This document shows, in pieces, positions 44,645 through 53,432 of a stretch of DNA of 64,000 bases; the first letter of the stretch is position 1; the number at the start of each line of letters is the position of its first letter. The stretch lies in contig JAFKKH010000013.1 in assembly GCA_017305665.1 (NCBI GenBank), positions 62,001 through 126,000 on the forward strand. Reading direction: 5' to 3'. Source of the stretch: Hyphomicrobiales bacterium (GTDB taxonomy: Bacteria; Pseudomonadota; Alphaproteobacteria; Rhizobiales; Xanthobacteraceae). Made by a program: the position numbers and the translations under genes. The notes beneath the pieces were generated by a model, which did not search any database, was not told where the DNA came from, and was given only the letters and a program-made list of their open reading frames with translations.

Positions 44645-45063
44645 CCGGCCGCTCCGGGTTCAATTTTCTGGAGTTGGCCGCGGTGAACGAATCCGCCGCA
44701 TTCAATCGCATGGCGGACTTCGAGGTCGTCAGCACTGGCGATGGATACGCTGAGATAGGCATGGCGTGGCGCGATGATTTCACGCAATACGTCGGCCACC
44801 TCCATGCCGGACTGATCGCCGCCTTGCTCGATACCGCCTGCGGATTCGCGGCCGCAACCGTAGTCGGCGCGGTCACGGCCTCGCACTTCTCGATGAATTG
44901 CCTCAGGCCCGCCACGGGCCGCCACTTCCTTGCGAAAGGAACAATGCTTCGTGCCGGGCGTCGGCAGATATTTGCGAGGGCCGAGCTCTTCGCCGGAGAC
45001 GAGGAGGGCGAGATGTTGCTGGTCGCGACCGGCGAGACCGTGCTCGTTCCCACGGGCGCCTGA
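44641..45063 (+). CDS. PaaI-family hotdog thioesterase
   Basis: 140 residues. AEIGMAWRDDFTQYVGHLHAGLIAALLDTACGFAA is the PaaI/YigI hotdog motif with the HAG loop before the catalytic acid in LLDTACG. Such enzymes hydrolyse acyl-CoA (often aryl-CoA). It starts in ATGA overlap with the crotonase. ATG 44641 is preferred over an upstream in-frame start at 44629. Confidence 0.88.
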   Translation: MTGRSGFNFLELAAVNESAAFNRMADFEVVSTGDGYAEIGMAWRDDFTQYVGHLHAGLIAALLDTACGFAAATVVGAVTASHFSMNCLRPATGRHFLAKGTMLRAGRRQIFARAELFAGDEEGEMLLVATGETVLVPTGA

Positions 45064-45108
45064 GTCCGAGGGCGCAGGAAAATTTGGAGTGATCGACGGA
45101 GGTTTCGG

Positions 45109-45915
45109 ATGCCGCTCGTTCTCGTCACTGGAGGCACCGGCCATCTTGGCCGCGATATCGTCGCCCGATTGGTTCGCGACGGGCATCGGGTGCGGGTCTT
45201 CACGCGTTCGCCCCGCCCCGCAATGCAGGTCGAATGGGCCATCGGCGATCTCGCAACGGGCGAGGGGTTGCCGGCTGCCATGCAGGGCGTGCACACGGTC
45301 ATCAGCGCCGCGACCGATTCTCCGATCGCGCGGCGGGGCGGGGTCAGACCGACTGACTTTGTCAGGTCGCCGTCCGCGGTCGATGTTCAGGGAACCGAGC
45401 AGTTGATCGCGGCCTGCAGGGATGCATCGGTGCAGCACCTTCTACACGTGTCCATCGTCGGTCTGGAGGAGGCGATGCTTCCCTATGCGCGCGTCAAGCT
45501 CGCGGGAGAAAAGCTCGTGCGCGATTCGTCGCTGCCGTGGTCGGTGGTTCGCGCGACGCCGTTTTATTATCTGCTGGAGAAGATGCTTGCCGGCGTTGCG
45601 TGGCTTCCGGTCTGGCCGCTGCCGAAAACGCAATTCAATCCTGTCGATACGGCGGATGTTGCCGATTATCTCGTGCGGTGTGCATTCGATGGTGTGCGCG
45701 GAGTCCGCGCCGATATCGGCGGGCCGGATACCCTTAGCTGCGTCGAGTTCGCGCGCCAGTATCAGGCATCGCAGCATCTGCACTGTACCATCGTGCCGAT
45801 GTCCGATCGGCTGGGCCGTCGCATGGGATTTATCGGCAGCGATGGCGTACGCGGGACGCTGTCATGGCGTGATTGGCTCGGTCGCCGGGAGTTAGGTATG
45901 CGTGCGGCGGCGTGA
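45109..45915 (+). CDS. NmrA-like NAD(P)-binding protein
   Basis: 268 residues. The Rossmann motif VLVTGGTGHLGRDIVARLVRDGHRVRVFTRSP is followed by DLATGEGLPAAMQGVHTVISAATDS and HLLHVSIVGLEEAMLPYARVKLAGEKLVRDSSLPWSVVRATPF, typical of NmrA/TMR atypical SDRs. No active-site Tyr-Lys pair of classical type is obvious beyond the Y-ARVK segment. ATG 45109 follows GGAGG. It closes the four-gene TetR-controlled operon. Confidence 0.85.
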   Translation: MPLVLVTGGTGHLGRDIVARLVRDGHRVRVFTRSPRPAMQVEWAIGDLATGEGLPAAMQGVHTVISAATDSPIARRGGVRPTDFVRSPSAVDVQGTEQLIAACRDASVQHLLHVSIVGLEEAMLPYARVKLAGEKLVRDSSLPWSVVRATPFYYLLEKMLAGVAWLPVWPLPKTQFNPVDTADVADYLVRCAFDGVRGVRADIGGPDTLSCVEFARQYQASQHLHCTIVPMSDRLGRRMGFIGSDGVRGTLSWRDWLGRRELGMRAAA

Positions 45916-45930
45916 GCCGCGCGTCGCGCC

Positions 45931-46605
45931 TTACTGCAATCCGGGGTCGCCGCTTGTGCGCTTCTTGGCGAGATCCATTTCGGTGACGGCGATCAGGATT
46001 TCAGCGCGAGTCTTCAGGTCGGGCGCTTCCAGCATCGCCTGCTTTTCCGGTGGGCCGTAGGGCGACATCATCGCCAGTGCGTTGACCAGCGCTTCGTTCG
46101 GCGCGCCCTCGATGCCGTCCCAGTCGACCTTCAGACGGTTGACCTTGAGGAAATCGGCCAGCACCTCCAGCAGCCGCTTGCGGTCGACGGCATCTTCGCC
46201 CTTGCGCGCCGTGAAGTCGTCGACAAAGGCAAAGAAGTCGACCTTGCACTGGCGGTAAGGTGTCAGCACCGTCAGCTCCTCCGTCACCTTGAAGCGCGCG
46301 ACCCCGGTGAGCTCGAGGATGTAGCGGCCGTCGCCGGATTCGGCGAGTTGGGTGATGCGGCCGACACAGCCGACGCCGAACAGTTTCGGTTTGGCCTCGC
46401 TCGCGGAGTGGGCGGCGTCCGGCTGGATCATGCCGATCAGGCGATGACCGTCGCGAAACGCGTCGTCGACCATCGCGAGGTAGCGCGGCTCGAAGATATT
46501 CAGCGGCATCTGCCCGCGCGGCAGCAGCAGCGCACCGGGCAGCGGAAACACGGGAATCACTTCGGGAAGGTCACCGGGTCCGCGATAGCTGGCATTGATC
46601 GGCAT
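45931..46605 (-). CDS. LON substrate-binding domain protein
   Basis: 224 residues that form only the N-terminal (LON/PUA-like) domain of the Lon protease: VIPVFPLPGALLLPRGQMPLNIFEPRYLAMVDDA and GVGCVGRITQLAESGDGRYILELTGVARF. There is no AAA+ or protease part. Its molecular role is unknown. It lies 33 bp after the thioredoxin-TPR gene and is convergent with the NmrA gene. Confidence 0.9.
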   Translation of the reverse strand: MPINASYRGPGDLPEVIPVFPLPGALLLPRGQMPLNIFEPRYLAMVDDAFRDGHRLIGMIQPDAAHSASEAKPKLFGVGCVGRITQLAESGDGRYILELTGVARFKVTEELTVLTPYRQCKVDFFAFVDDFTARKGEDAVDRKRLLEVLADFLKVNRLKVDWDGIEGAPNEALVNALAMMSPYGPPEKQAMLEAPDLKTRAEILIAVTEMDLAKKRTSGDPGLQ

Positions 46606-46638
46606 GGGCGGATCCGGTGTTAGGCTTGCATCCCGAGA

Positions 46639-47562
46639 TCAGGAGAACAGGATCGTCGACAGCCGCTTGCGTCCCTCGACGGTGGCATCGTCCGCGCCGC
46701 CCCAGGCCTCGAAGAACTGCACGAGCTGCTTGCGGGCACCGTCGTCGTTCCATTTGCGATCGCGCTTGACGATCTCGAGCAGGTGGTTGGTCGCCTCGCT
46801 GCGCTTGTTGGCGGCATTCAACGCGGTGGCGAGATCGAACCGCGCCTGATGATCGAGCGGGTTTGCGGCGACTTTCTGTTCAAGCTCGGCAACCGGACCG
46901 AGCGAGCTCGCCTGCTCCGCAAGATCGATCATGGTCTGCACGGTCTTGACCGCGGCATCGTTGCGCTTGGATTCCGGCACCAGCGCGAGCGTCTGCTTGG
47001 CCTGATCGAGCGCGCCTGTCGTCGCGTAACATCGCGCAAGCCCCGCGATCGCCGGGATATTCGCGGCATCGAAACCGAGAATCTCAGCATAGATCGAGGC
47101 CGCCGTGGCCGGATCGCCGGCGGCAAGTGCAGTTTCGGCTTCCTGCAGAATTTCCGCGATGTTCGGCTCGCCGGGGGCCGTTACGCCCTGGGTCAGCTTG
47201 TCGATGAAGGCATTGACCTGGCTCTCGGGCACCGCGCCCATGAAGCCGTCGGCGGACTGGCCGTTGACGAAGGCGATCACGGCCGGAATCGACTGGATCC
47301 CCATCTGGCCCGGGATCGCCGGGTGATCGTCGATGTTCATCTTGACCAGCTTGACCTTGCCCTTGGCGGCAAGGACGGCCTTTTCCAGGGTGGGCGTGAG
47401 CTGCTTGCACGGGCCGCACCACGGCGCCCAGAAGTCGATCAGCACCGGCTGGCGCTTCGATTCCTCGATGACGTCCGTCATGAACGCCTGGGTCGTGGTT
47501 TCCTTGATGAGATCGGACGGCGCCTGTGGCGCCGGCCCGCTGCCCTGCTCGACTATGGTCAC
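46639..47562 (-). CDS. Thioredoxin-TPR co-chaperone (YbbN/CnoX family)
   Basis: 307 residues. The thioredoxin domain (about residues 15-115) has VLIDFWAPWCGPCKQLTPTLEKAV with an intact CGPC, and the C-terminal half holds TPR repeats (AETALAAGDPATAASIYAEIL). CnoX proteins bind oxidised substrates and hand them to GroEL. The start is GTG 47562 with GAGGA upstream; it was preferred because no ATG lies nearby upstream. Same operon as the LON-domain gene. Confidence 0.92.
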   Translation of the reverse strand: MTIVEQGSGPAPQAPSDLIKETTTQAFMTDVIEESKRQPVLIDFWAPWCGPCKQLTPTLEKAVLAAKGKVKLVKMNIDDHPAIPGQMGIQSIPAVIAFVNGQSADGFMGAVPESQVNAFIDKLTQGVTAPGEPNIAEILQEAETALAAGDPATAASIYAEILGFDAANIPAIAGLARCYATTGALDQAKQTLALVPESKRNDAAVKTVQTMIDLAEQASSLGPVAELEQKVAANPLDHQARFDLATALNAANKRSEATNHLLEIVKRDRKWNDDGARKQLVQFFEAWGGADDATVEGRKRLSTILFS

Positions 47563-47843
47563 GTGGTCCTCGCCTGATGTGTCGGGAATGGTCCGGTTCT
47601 AGCACGGCCCAAGCCTTAATAGCCCGAGCCTTAAATGGCGCTCCTGCCACGCTTTTGCAATCGGTGGAACCCGGATCGCACTTGGCTGGCCCGAGCCGGG
47701 TTTCCTCGGATCTTGCCCGCCGGGCCGCCGGGAATGACGAAAAATAGACGTCATCCGGCTGCAGACTTGCTGTTGCATTCGCAGGCCGCATTTGGCATAG
47801 GTCTGCGCGCTGGCGGCCGGTCACGGCGGCCATTTTCTCGGAT

Positions 47844-47918
<75 letters not shown>

Positions 47919-48202
47919 GAACTTTCTTCTTGGCAAAGCAATGACTTAACGACAAGCCGCCGCATGGCGGCTTTGTTGTTTTGCGCGTGCTTTTCCGAGG
48001 AGGCGCAGGCCAACCGAACTTCTCCGTGATGGTGATGCCCGATCCTCTCGGTGCCCGGCACCACCCGGATCGGCCGCGACATCAATTTGCTGATCCGCCG
48101 GACCGTTGCAAAATTTCGAAGGCCGCCGAATCCTTTCACCGCGGCGCGACGTCATGCCCTGCAAGGCAGCCTCGAGGCTGACCATTGCAAGGAGATATCG
48201 AG

Positions 48203-49090
48203 ATGATCTTGGTGACTGGTGCGGCCGGGCTTTCGGGCTCGGCGATCGTTTCGCAGTGCGTGGCGCAGGGAATCCCTGTTCGGGCTCTGGTCCGTAACGC
48301 GCAAGTCGCAACTCGCATCGCCGGTCATGGCGTCGAACTTGTTGAAGGCGATATGGCCGACCCGAAGACGCTCGGCGCGGCGCTTGCGGGGGTCGATCGC
48401 GCCCTCATGGTCTCCACCGCCAACGAAAAGATGGAAGAGACGCAATGCATCTTCGTCGATGCGTGCAAGCGCGCCGGCGTTCGCCACGTCATCAAGTTTT
48501 CCGGTGCGGAGGATGGATTCGATCCCGATGCGTTCGTCTTCACGGCGATGCATGAGCGCATCGAGGATTATCTGGAGCGGTCCGGTCTCGCCTGGACCCA
48601 TCTGCGCCCGAGTCAATTCATGCAGGTGTATCTGCGTGAGGCTCGGACGATTGTTGAAGCCGACGAGCTTCGCCTGCCGCTTGGTAGCATCGAACTCGCG
48701 CCGGTCGACATCGCCGACGTCGCCGCGATCTCGGTTGAGATCCTGCGCACCGACGGTCATGACGGCTGCAGCTACATGATGACGGGTCCCGAGGCGCTGA
48801 CCGGGAACGACATCGCCGGGTACATCGGTGCCGCAAGGGGACAAACGGTGCGCTATGTCCCGATCAGTCCCGAGCGCCGCCGCGACGATCTGCTGGCGGC
48901 CGGCGCACCCGCTTATTTCGCAGATGGAATCTATGACCAGGCGCGCGAGCGACTGCGGCATCCGACGGCGAAGATCCATCTTGAAACGCATCGTCGATTG
49001 GGCATCTCTCCGACCCGGTTCAGCAATTTTGCCAGACGGTACGCGACGCAGTTCGCGCGCAAGCCGCAGCTGGCACACGACATTAGCTAA
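48203..49090 (+). CDS. NmrA/QorB-like NAD(P)-binding protein
   Basis: 295 residues. MILVTGAAGLSGSAIVSQCVAQGIPVRALVRN is the dinucleotide-binding start, then GDMADPKTLGAALAGVDRALMVST and VRHVIKFSGAEDG, LAWTHLRPSQFMQVYL and SIELAPVDIADVAAISVEIL. This atypical SDR group includes quinone oxidoreductase QorB and NmrA-like regulators. ATG 48203 follows AAGGAGATATCGAG. It stands alone after the tRNA; the 284-bp gap before it shows no gene. Confidence 0.88.
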   Translation: MILVTGAAGLSGSAIVSQCVAQGIPVRALVRNAQVATRIAGHGVELVEGDMADPKTLGAALAGVDRALMVSTANEKMEETQCIFVDACKRAGVRHVIKFSGAEDGFDPDAFVFTAMHERIEDYLERSGLAWTHLRPSQFMQVYLREARTIVEADELRLPLGSIELAPVDIADVAAISVEILRTDGHDGCSYMMTGPEALTGNDIAGYIGAARGQTVRYVPISPERRRDDLLAAGAPAYFADGIYDQARERLRHPTAKIHLETHRRLGISPTRFSNFARRYATQFARKPQLAHDIS

Positions 49091-49578
49091 AATTGTCGGT
49101 AGGGGCTCGCCGGAATTTTCTTCAAATTCCCGAACCCTTTCTCGCCCGCTCCTTTGAGTCACTCAATCTCGCCAGATCAGGATGAATCCGTGACTGTCGC
49201 AACGAGCAGTGATGTATGGCGGTGAATCGTGCGGCGACACAGCAGATGGATATTCTGCGATCTTCCATCGACGCAGCATAAGCACAGCGGAATGCGTCGT
49301 TAGCTGCGGAGGATCGTTCGCAACTGATCCAGTCGGCTCCAATTGTGCGACGCACGATGCAGAGCCGGTGACGAAAAAAGGAAAATTATCAAACTGTCGT
49401 GAAACAAATTCGCGCGGCGGCCTGATTTGCCGATGCCGCGCAGCGCAGACTTCTCTCCAGCAGCAGATGTGCTAGGCTTCGGTCGTCTGATCATTCATCA
49501 GCAGACCAATTCGCCTCTAGAAGTTTTTCAAAACAATAACGGTCGCAGCCGGAGCCGGCTGCATAGGGGAGTGACGCG
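49091..49578. other. 488-bp intergenic region without recognisable gene
   Basis: Open frames here are short and show no protein-like composition. An AT-rich piece lies at 49370-49410, and GGGGAG near 49565 is the ribosome binding site of the next gene. I see no terminator, tRNA or repeat; a promoter for the sugar dehydrogenase gene is expected but none could be picked with confidence. Confidence 0.4.
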
Positions 49579-50841
49579 ATGACATCGGTATTCAGTCGAT
49601 CCATTCTGGCATGCGCGGCGATCCTTGCGATGATGAGCACCACCACGCAGGTGTACGCACAACAAAAGGGACTCAAGCACTACGAGTCCGGCAACAAGGA
49701 ATTCTGGACCCATCCGCCGGATGACTGGTTCCTTGGCGACGAGACCGAAGCGCAGAAAGGCCTCGCGCCGCCGTCGGGCCCGCCGACCGGCATGTCGGAG
49801 TCCGAGATCAGCGCGGCGCTGAAGAAGATCAAGCTGCCGCCCGGATTCAAGATCGAGCTTTACGCTCCGGGCGTGCTGGCCGCGCGCCAGATGGCGTGGG
49901 GCGACAAGGGCACGCTGTTCGTCGGCTCGTTCGGGCTCGGGAACGTCTATGCCATCACCGACAAGGGCGGCAAGAAAGAGGTCAAGACCATCATCAAGGG
50001 CCTGAAGATGCCGACCGGCATCGCCTTCAAGGACGGCGCGCTCTATGTGATCGATATCAACAAGCTGCTGCGTTACGACAACGCGGAAGCCAATCTCGAC
50101 AAGATGCCGGAGCCCAAGGTCGTCTACGACGACTTCGCGCCCTATACATCGCACGGCTGGAAGTATCTCGCGCCGGACAAGGACGGCTGGTTCTACATTC
50201 CGGTGGGCCCGCCCTTCAACATCGGTATCCCCCCGACCAGCACCTCACAGATTCGCCGTGTCGATCCCAAGACCGGCAACGCTGAAATCGTGGCGCTTGG
50301 CGTGCGCAACAGCGTCGGCGGCGACGTCGATCCGCGCAGCGGCAAGTACTGGTTCACCGAGAACGCCCGCGATTGGCTGAGCGACGATACGCCGAGCGAC
50401 AAGCTCAATATGATCTCGCGCCTCGGCGAGCATTTCGGTTATCCGTATTGCCACGAGGGCGACATTCCGGACCCGAAGTTCGCCATGGGCCACAAGTGTT
50501 CCGAGTTCACACCACCGGTGTTGAAACTCGGCGCGCACGTCGCTCCGCTCGGCATGAAGTTCTATACGGGCTCCATGTTCCCGGCGTCCTACAAGAACAA
50601 TATCCTGATCGCCGAGCACGGCTCATGGAATCGGCATCAGTACCAGGGCGCGCGTATCGTGCGGGTGATCGTCGGTCCCGATGGCAAGAATCCGAAGCAG
50701 GAGGTGCTCGCCTCCGGCTGGATCGAAGGCAAGCAGGGCTATACCGGCCGTCCGGCCGATATCGTCTTGGCTAAGGATGGCTCGATCCTGGTGGCCGACG
50801 ACTGGGCGGGTGCGATCTATCGCATCAGCTACAGCAAGTAA
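49579..50841 (+). CDS. Periplasmic L-sorbosone/PQQ-type sugar dehydrogenase-like beta-propeller
   Basis: 420 residues. A signal peptide MTSVFSRSILACAAILAMMSTTTQVYA is followed by a glucose/sorbosone dehydrogenase-type propeller: PPGFKIELYAPGVLAARQMAWGDKG, MPTGIAFKDGALYVIDIN, GVRNSVGGDVDPRSGKYWFTENARDW, AEHGSWNR and GRPADIVLAKDGSILVADDWAGAIYRI. Such enzymes oxidise sugars in the periplasm and usually pass electrons to a cytochrome. A c-type cytochrome gene follows 81 bp downstream, past a strong hairpin. Confidence 0.88.
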   Translation: MTSVFSRSILACAAILAMMSTTTQVYAQQKGLKHYESGNKEFWTHPPDDWFLGDETEAQKGLAPPSGPPTGMSESEISAALKKIKLPPGFKIELYAPGVLAARQMAWGDKGTLFVGSFGLGNVYAITDKGGKKEVKTIIKGLKMPTGIAFKDGALYVIDINKLLRYDNAEANLDKMPEPKVVYDDFAPYTSHGWKYLAPDKDGWFYIPVGPPFNIGIPPTSTSQIRRVDPKTGNAEIVALGVRNSVGGDVDPRSGKYWFTENARDWLSDDTPSDKLNMISRLGEHFGYPYCHEGDIPDPKFAMGHKCSEFTPPVLKLGAHVAPLGMKFYTGSMFPASYKNNILIAEHGSWNRHQYQGARIVRVIVGPDGKNPKQEVLASGWIEGKQGYTGRPADIVLAKDGSILVADDWAGAIYRISYSK

Positions 50842-50856
50842 CGGAATGATGGCTGG

Positions 50857-50893
50857 AGGCTGCGGTCGCACATGCGACCGCAGCCTTTGCTTT
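50857..50893 (+). terminator. Strong hairpin between the sugar dehydrogenase and cytochrome genes
   Basis: AGGCTGCGGTCGCA pairs perfectly with TGCGACCGCAGCCT (14 bp, minimal loop), followed by TTGCTTTC. It lies 15 bp after the dehydrogenase stop and 30 bp before the cytochrome start. It may act as a partial terminator or transcript stabiliser that sets the enzyme-to-cytochrome ratio. Confidence 0.7.
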
Positions 50894-50922
50894 CAAGGGA
50901 TCGTGGCTTTCAAGGGAGCGGC

Positions 50923-51510
50923 ATGATGCGAACAACCATAACAACAATGGTGCTGCTGATCGCAGCAGCAATCGCAACCCCCCTCAAGGCGGCCGACATC
51001 GAAGCCGGCAAGGCGAAAGCCACCGAGGTTTGCGCGGCCTGCCACGGCGAGAACGGCATTTCCACCACCGAGAACATCCCATCACTCGCCGGCCAGCAGG
51101 ATCAGTTCATCCAGTGGCAATTGGTGTTCTTCCGCGCGGGCACGCGCAAGAACGACCAGATGCAGCCGATCGTCGAACAACTCACCAATGAGGATATCCG
51201 CAACCTCGGTGCCTATTTTGCGTCGCTGACGCCGCCCAAGGGTCCGAAGGACGACAATCCGGATCTGTCGGCGAAGGGCAAGCAGGCTGCCATGGGTCGC
51301 CGCTGCGTCTCATGCCACGGCGACGATCTTGCGGGCACCAAGGCGGTTGCGCGCATCGCCGGCCAACGCGAGGAATACCTCGTCAAGGCGCTGCACGATT
51401 ACAAATCAGGGGATCGCTCCGGCGGTGGCATGGCGGCGATGGCCGACGTGGCCTATCCGCTCAGCGAGGAAGAGATCACCGCGCTCGCGCATTACCTGGC
51501 GCATTTGTAG
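50923..51510 (+). CDS. Periplasmic dihaem c-type cytochrome
   Basis: 195 residues. A signal peptide MMRTTITTMVLLIAAAIATPLKAA precedes two haem-binding CxxCH motifs, CAACH and CVSCH, each in a class I cytochrome c fold with later Met candidates. The tandem-domain layout recalls cytochrome c4/c-553. It likely accepts electrons from the adjacent sugar dehydrogenase. ATG 50923 follows AAGGGAGCGG; an upstream extension would cross the hairpin. Confidence 0.9.
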   Translation: MMRTTITTMVLLIAAAIATPLKAADIEAGKAKATEVCAACHGENGISTTENIPSLAGQQDQFIQWQLVFFRAGTRKNDQMQPIVEQLTNEDIRNLGAYFASLTPPKGPKDDNPDLSAKGKQAAMGRRCVSCHGDDLAGTKAVARIAGQREEYLVKALHDYKSGDRSGGGMAAMADVAYPLSEEEITALAHYLAHL

Positions 51511-51555
51511 GAAAGGCGTCTTCACCTCCCCGCGAGAGCGAGGCGAAGGAGATAG

Positions 51556-52476
51556 TCACCCCCGCTGATTCTCATACGCCTTCAGATGCGTATAGATCGT
51601 GCGCAGCTTCGGCACCGGCAGCTTTGCCGCCTCGGCGCGCGTGATGAGATCGCCGATGATCTGATCGGCCTCGACCGGCGCACCGGCCTTGACGTCGCGG
51701 AACATGGAGGCGGTCAGCGGTGAGCCTTCCGCCGTCAGCATGCCGGTAGTGCGGGTCAGGAACGCTTCCCGCGGCGCATGACCGGCGGCCTTGGCGATCC
51801 CGGCGATTTCGTCGCGCACGCCGAGGATGAAATCGCGGCCGCCCGGCGCGGCGATGATGTGGCCGACCGCTGCGCGCATCAGGCTGGTGGTGCCGGCGAG
51901 GGTCGCGAGAAACACCCATTTCTCCCACATGTCCTGCATGATGGCGTCGGACGCCTGCGATCCGAAATTGCCGCTGGCGAAGGCTTCGGCGATTGCCTTG
52001 ACCCGCTCGCTCGTCTTGCCGTCGCGTTCGCCGAAGCCGAGCGATTGCATTGGCGCGAGCTGGACGATCTCGCGCTGGTCGTTGAGCGTGACCGCGATGG
52101 CGCACTGGCCGCCCAGCACCCGTTCGCGGCCGAATTTCACGTCGAGCACGTCGAGGTGCCGCATGCCGTTGAGCATCGGAATGATCGCTGTCTGCGGTCC
52201 CACCGCAGGCGCGAACGATTTGATGGCGTCGTCGAGATCGAATGCCTTGCAACTCAACAGCACGACATCGAACGCCTCTTTCAGTTTGTCAGCCTGAACC
52301 GTCGGCGGACTTTTCAGCGTGACGTCGCCGTGCGGGCTCTTGATGACGAGCCCGGCGCTTGCCAGTTCGGCCGCGCGCTTCGGACGCACCAGAAAAGTGA
52401 CGTCGCGTCCGGCCTGCAACAGCCTGCCGCCGAAATACCCGCCGATCGCGCCGGCCCCCACCACGAGAATACGCAT
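51556..52476 (-). CDS. 2-Dehydropantoate 2-reductase family (ketopantoate reductase-like)
   Basis: 306 residues. NADPH-binding MRILVVGAGAIGGYFGGRLLQAG, then VVLLSCKAFDLDDAI and AIIPMLNGMRHLDVL (conserved Lys and Asn), and the C-terminal ASMFRDVKAGAPVEADQIIGDLITRA, match PanE/ApbA. PanE reduces ketopantoate in pantothenate synthesis, but this family has many paralogues, so panE is not asserted. Next to the SDR gene on the same strand. Confidence 0.85.
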   Translation of the reverse strand: MRILVVGAGAIGGYFGGRLLQAGRDVTFLVRPKRAAELASAGLVIKSPHGDVTLKSPPTVQADKLKEAFDVVLLSCKAFDLDDAIKSFAPAVGPQTAIIPMLNGMRHLDVLDVKFGRERVLGGQCAIAVTLNDQREIVQLAPMQSLGFGERDGKTSERVKAIAEAFASGNFGSQASDAIMQDMWEKWVFLATLAGTTSLMRAAVGHIIAAPGGRDFILGVRDEIAGIAKAAGHAPREAFLTRTTGMLTAEGSPLTASMFRDVKAGAPVEADQIIGDLITRAEAAKLPVPKLRTIYTHLKAYENQRG

Positions 52477-52557
52477 CGTTCAGCTCCGCTGTTCGGTTAT
52501 TGTTGCTGTCGAACTTGATATGCCGGACCGCGGCGGCCGCGTCGACTCAAAACGCCG

Positions 52558-53295
52558 CTACCATTTCTCGCCGAACGGGCGGATTTCCATCTCGAACGTC
52601 CATGCGCTTTTCGGCTGCTGGTAGAGCTGCCAGTAGGATGCAGCTACCGACGCCGGCGGCATCAAGAGGTCGGGATTGTCGAGCGCTTCCTTGCCCCAGA
52701 GTTGTTCGCGGCGTTCGCGCACCCAGGCGGTGTCGACGCCGGAGTCGATGATCAGATGCGCGACGTGGATGTTCTTCGGCCCCAGTTCGCGCGCCATCGC
52801 CTGCGCCACCGCGCGGAGCCCGAACTTGGCACTGGCAAACGCGGCAAAGCCCGAGCCGCCGCGCAGACTCGCGGTCGCGCCGGTGAAGAAGATGTTGCCC
52901 TGGCCGCGCGGCAGCATCAGTCGGGCGGATTCACGTCCCGCCAGGAAGCCAGCCCAGCAGGCCATCTCCCAGACCTTTCGGAAGACGCGGTCGGTGGTTT
53001 CCAGGATCGGGAAATTGACGTTGGCGCCGACGTTGAAGATCGTGACTTCAAGCGGCGCAAGCTTGTCTGCGTCCTGCAGGAAGGCGTTGATTTCATCTTC
53101 CTTGCGCGCATCGAGCGAGCGCGCCACGATTGAACCGCCCGCCGCCTCGATCTCCGCAACCAATGGCGCAAGCTTGTCGCCGTTGCGGCGGCCGGCGAAC
53201 ACCGTGAATCCTTCGGCGGCGAACTTCTTGGCGATCTCGGCGCCGATGTAATCGCCTGCGCCGATCACGGCGACGGTCGCATTGCGTTTTGGCAT
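52558..53295 (-). CDS. Short-chain dehydrogenase/reductase
   Basis: 245 residues. TVAVIGAGDYIGAEIAKKFAAEGFTVFAGRR is the Rossmann start, with GAGDYIG instead of GxxxGxG, then SLDARKEDEINAFL and VTIFNVGANVNFPI. The usual Tyr-x3-Lys motif appears as FASAKFG, where the Tyr is replaced, so the catalytic triad is incomplete. The substrate is unknown. It is 81 bp upstream of the ketopantoate reductase-like gene and may share its transcript. Confidence 0.85.
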   Translation of the reverse strand: MPKRNATVAVIGAGDYIGAEIAKKFAAEGFTVFAGRRNGDKLAPLVAEIEAAGGSIVARSLDARKEDEINAFLQDADKLAPLEVTIFNVGANVNFPILETTDRVFRKVWEMACWAGFLAGRESARLMLPRGQGNIFFTGATASLRGGSGFAAFASAKFGLRAVAQAMARELGPKNIHVAHLIIDSGVDTAWVRERREQLWGKEALDNPDLLMPPASVAASYWQLYQQPKSAWTFEMEIRPFGEKW

Positions 53296-53320
53296 GTTGG
53301 GCGTCTCCGCACGTTGATCG

Positions 53321-53420
53321 TTATCCTGAGGTGCGAGCGCAGCGAGCCTCGAAGGATGAAAGTTGAATGCTTTGGCTATCCTTTAAGACGCACTCCTGCG
53401 GAGTGGCTCTCAGGATGAGG
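53321..53420. repeat. REP-like palindromic element, family A (complete copy)
   Basis: The left half TTATCCTGAGGTGCGAGC...GAGCCTCGAAGGATGAA and the right half CTTTAAGACGCACTCCTGCGGAGTGGCTCTCAGGATGAGG can fold with outer arms ATCCTGAG/CTCAGGAT. The left half also occurs at 11061. It fills the gap before the DsbA-fold gene stop. Confidence 0.72.
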
Positions 53421-53432
53421 CTGGTCGTCTTT

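Noticed and set aside
47690..47755. A possible family B repeat near GGGAATGACG
   Set aside because: Only the end of the family B arm is recognisable, and the rest does not match well enough to call.
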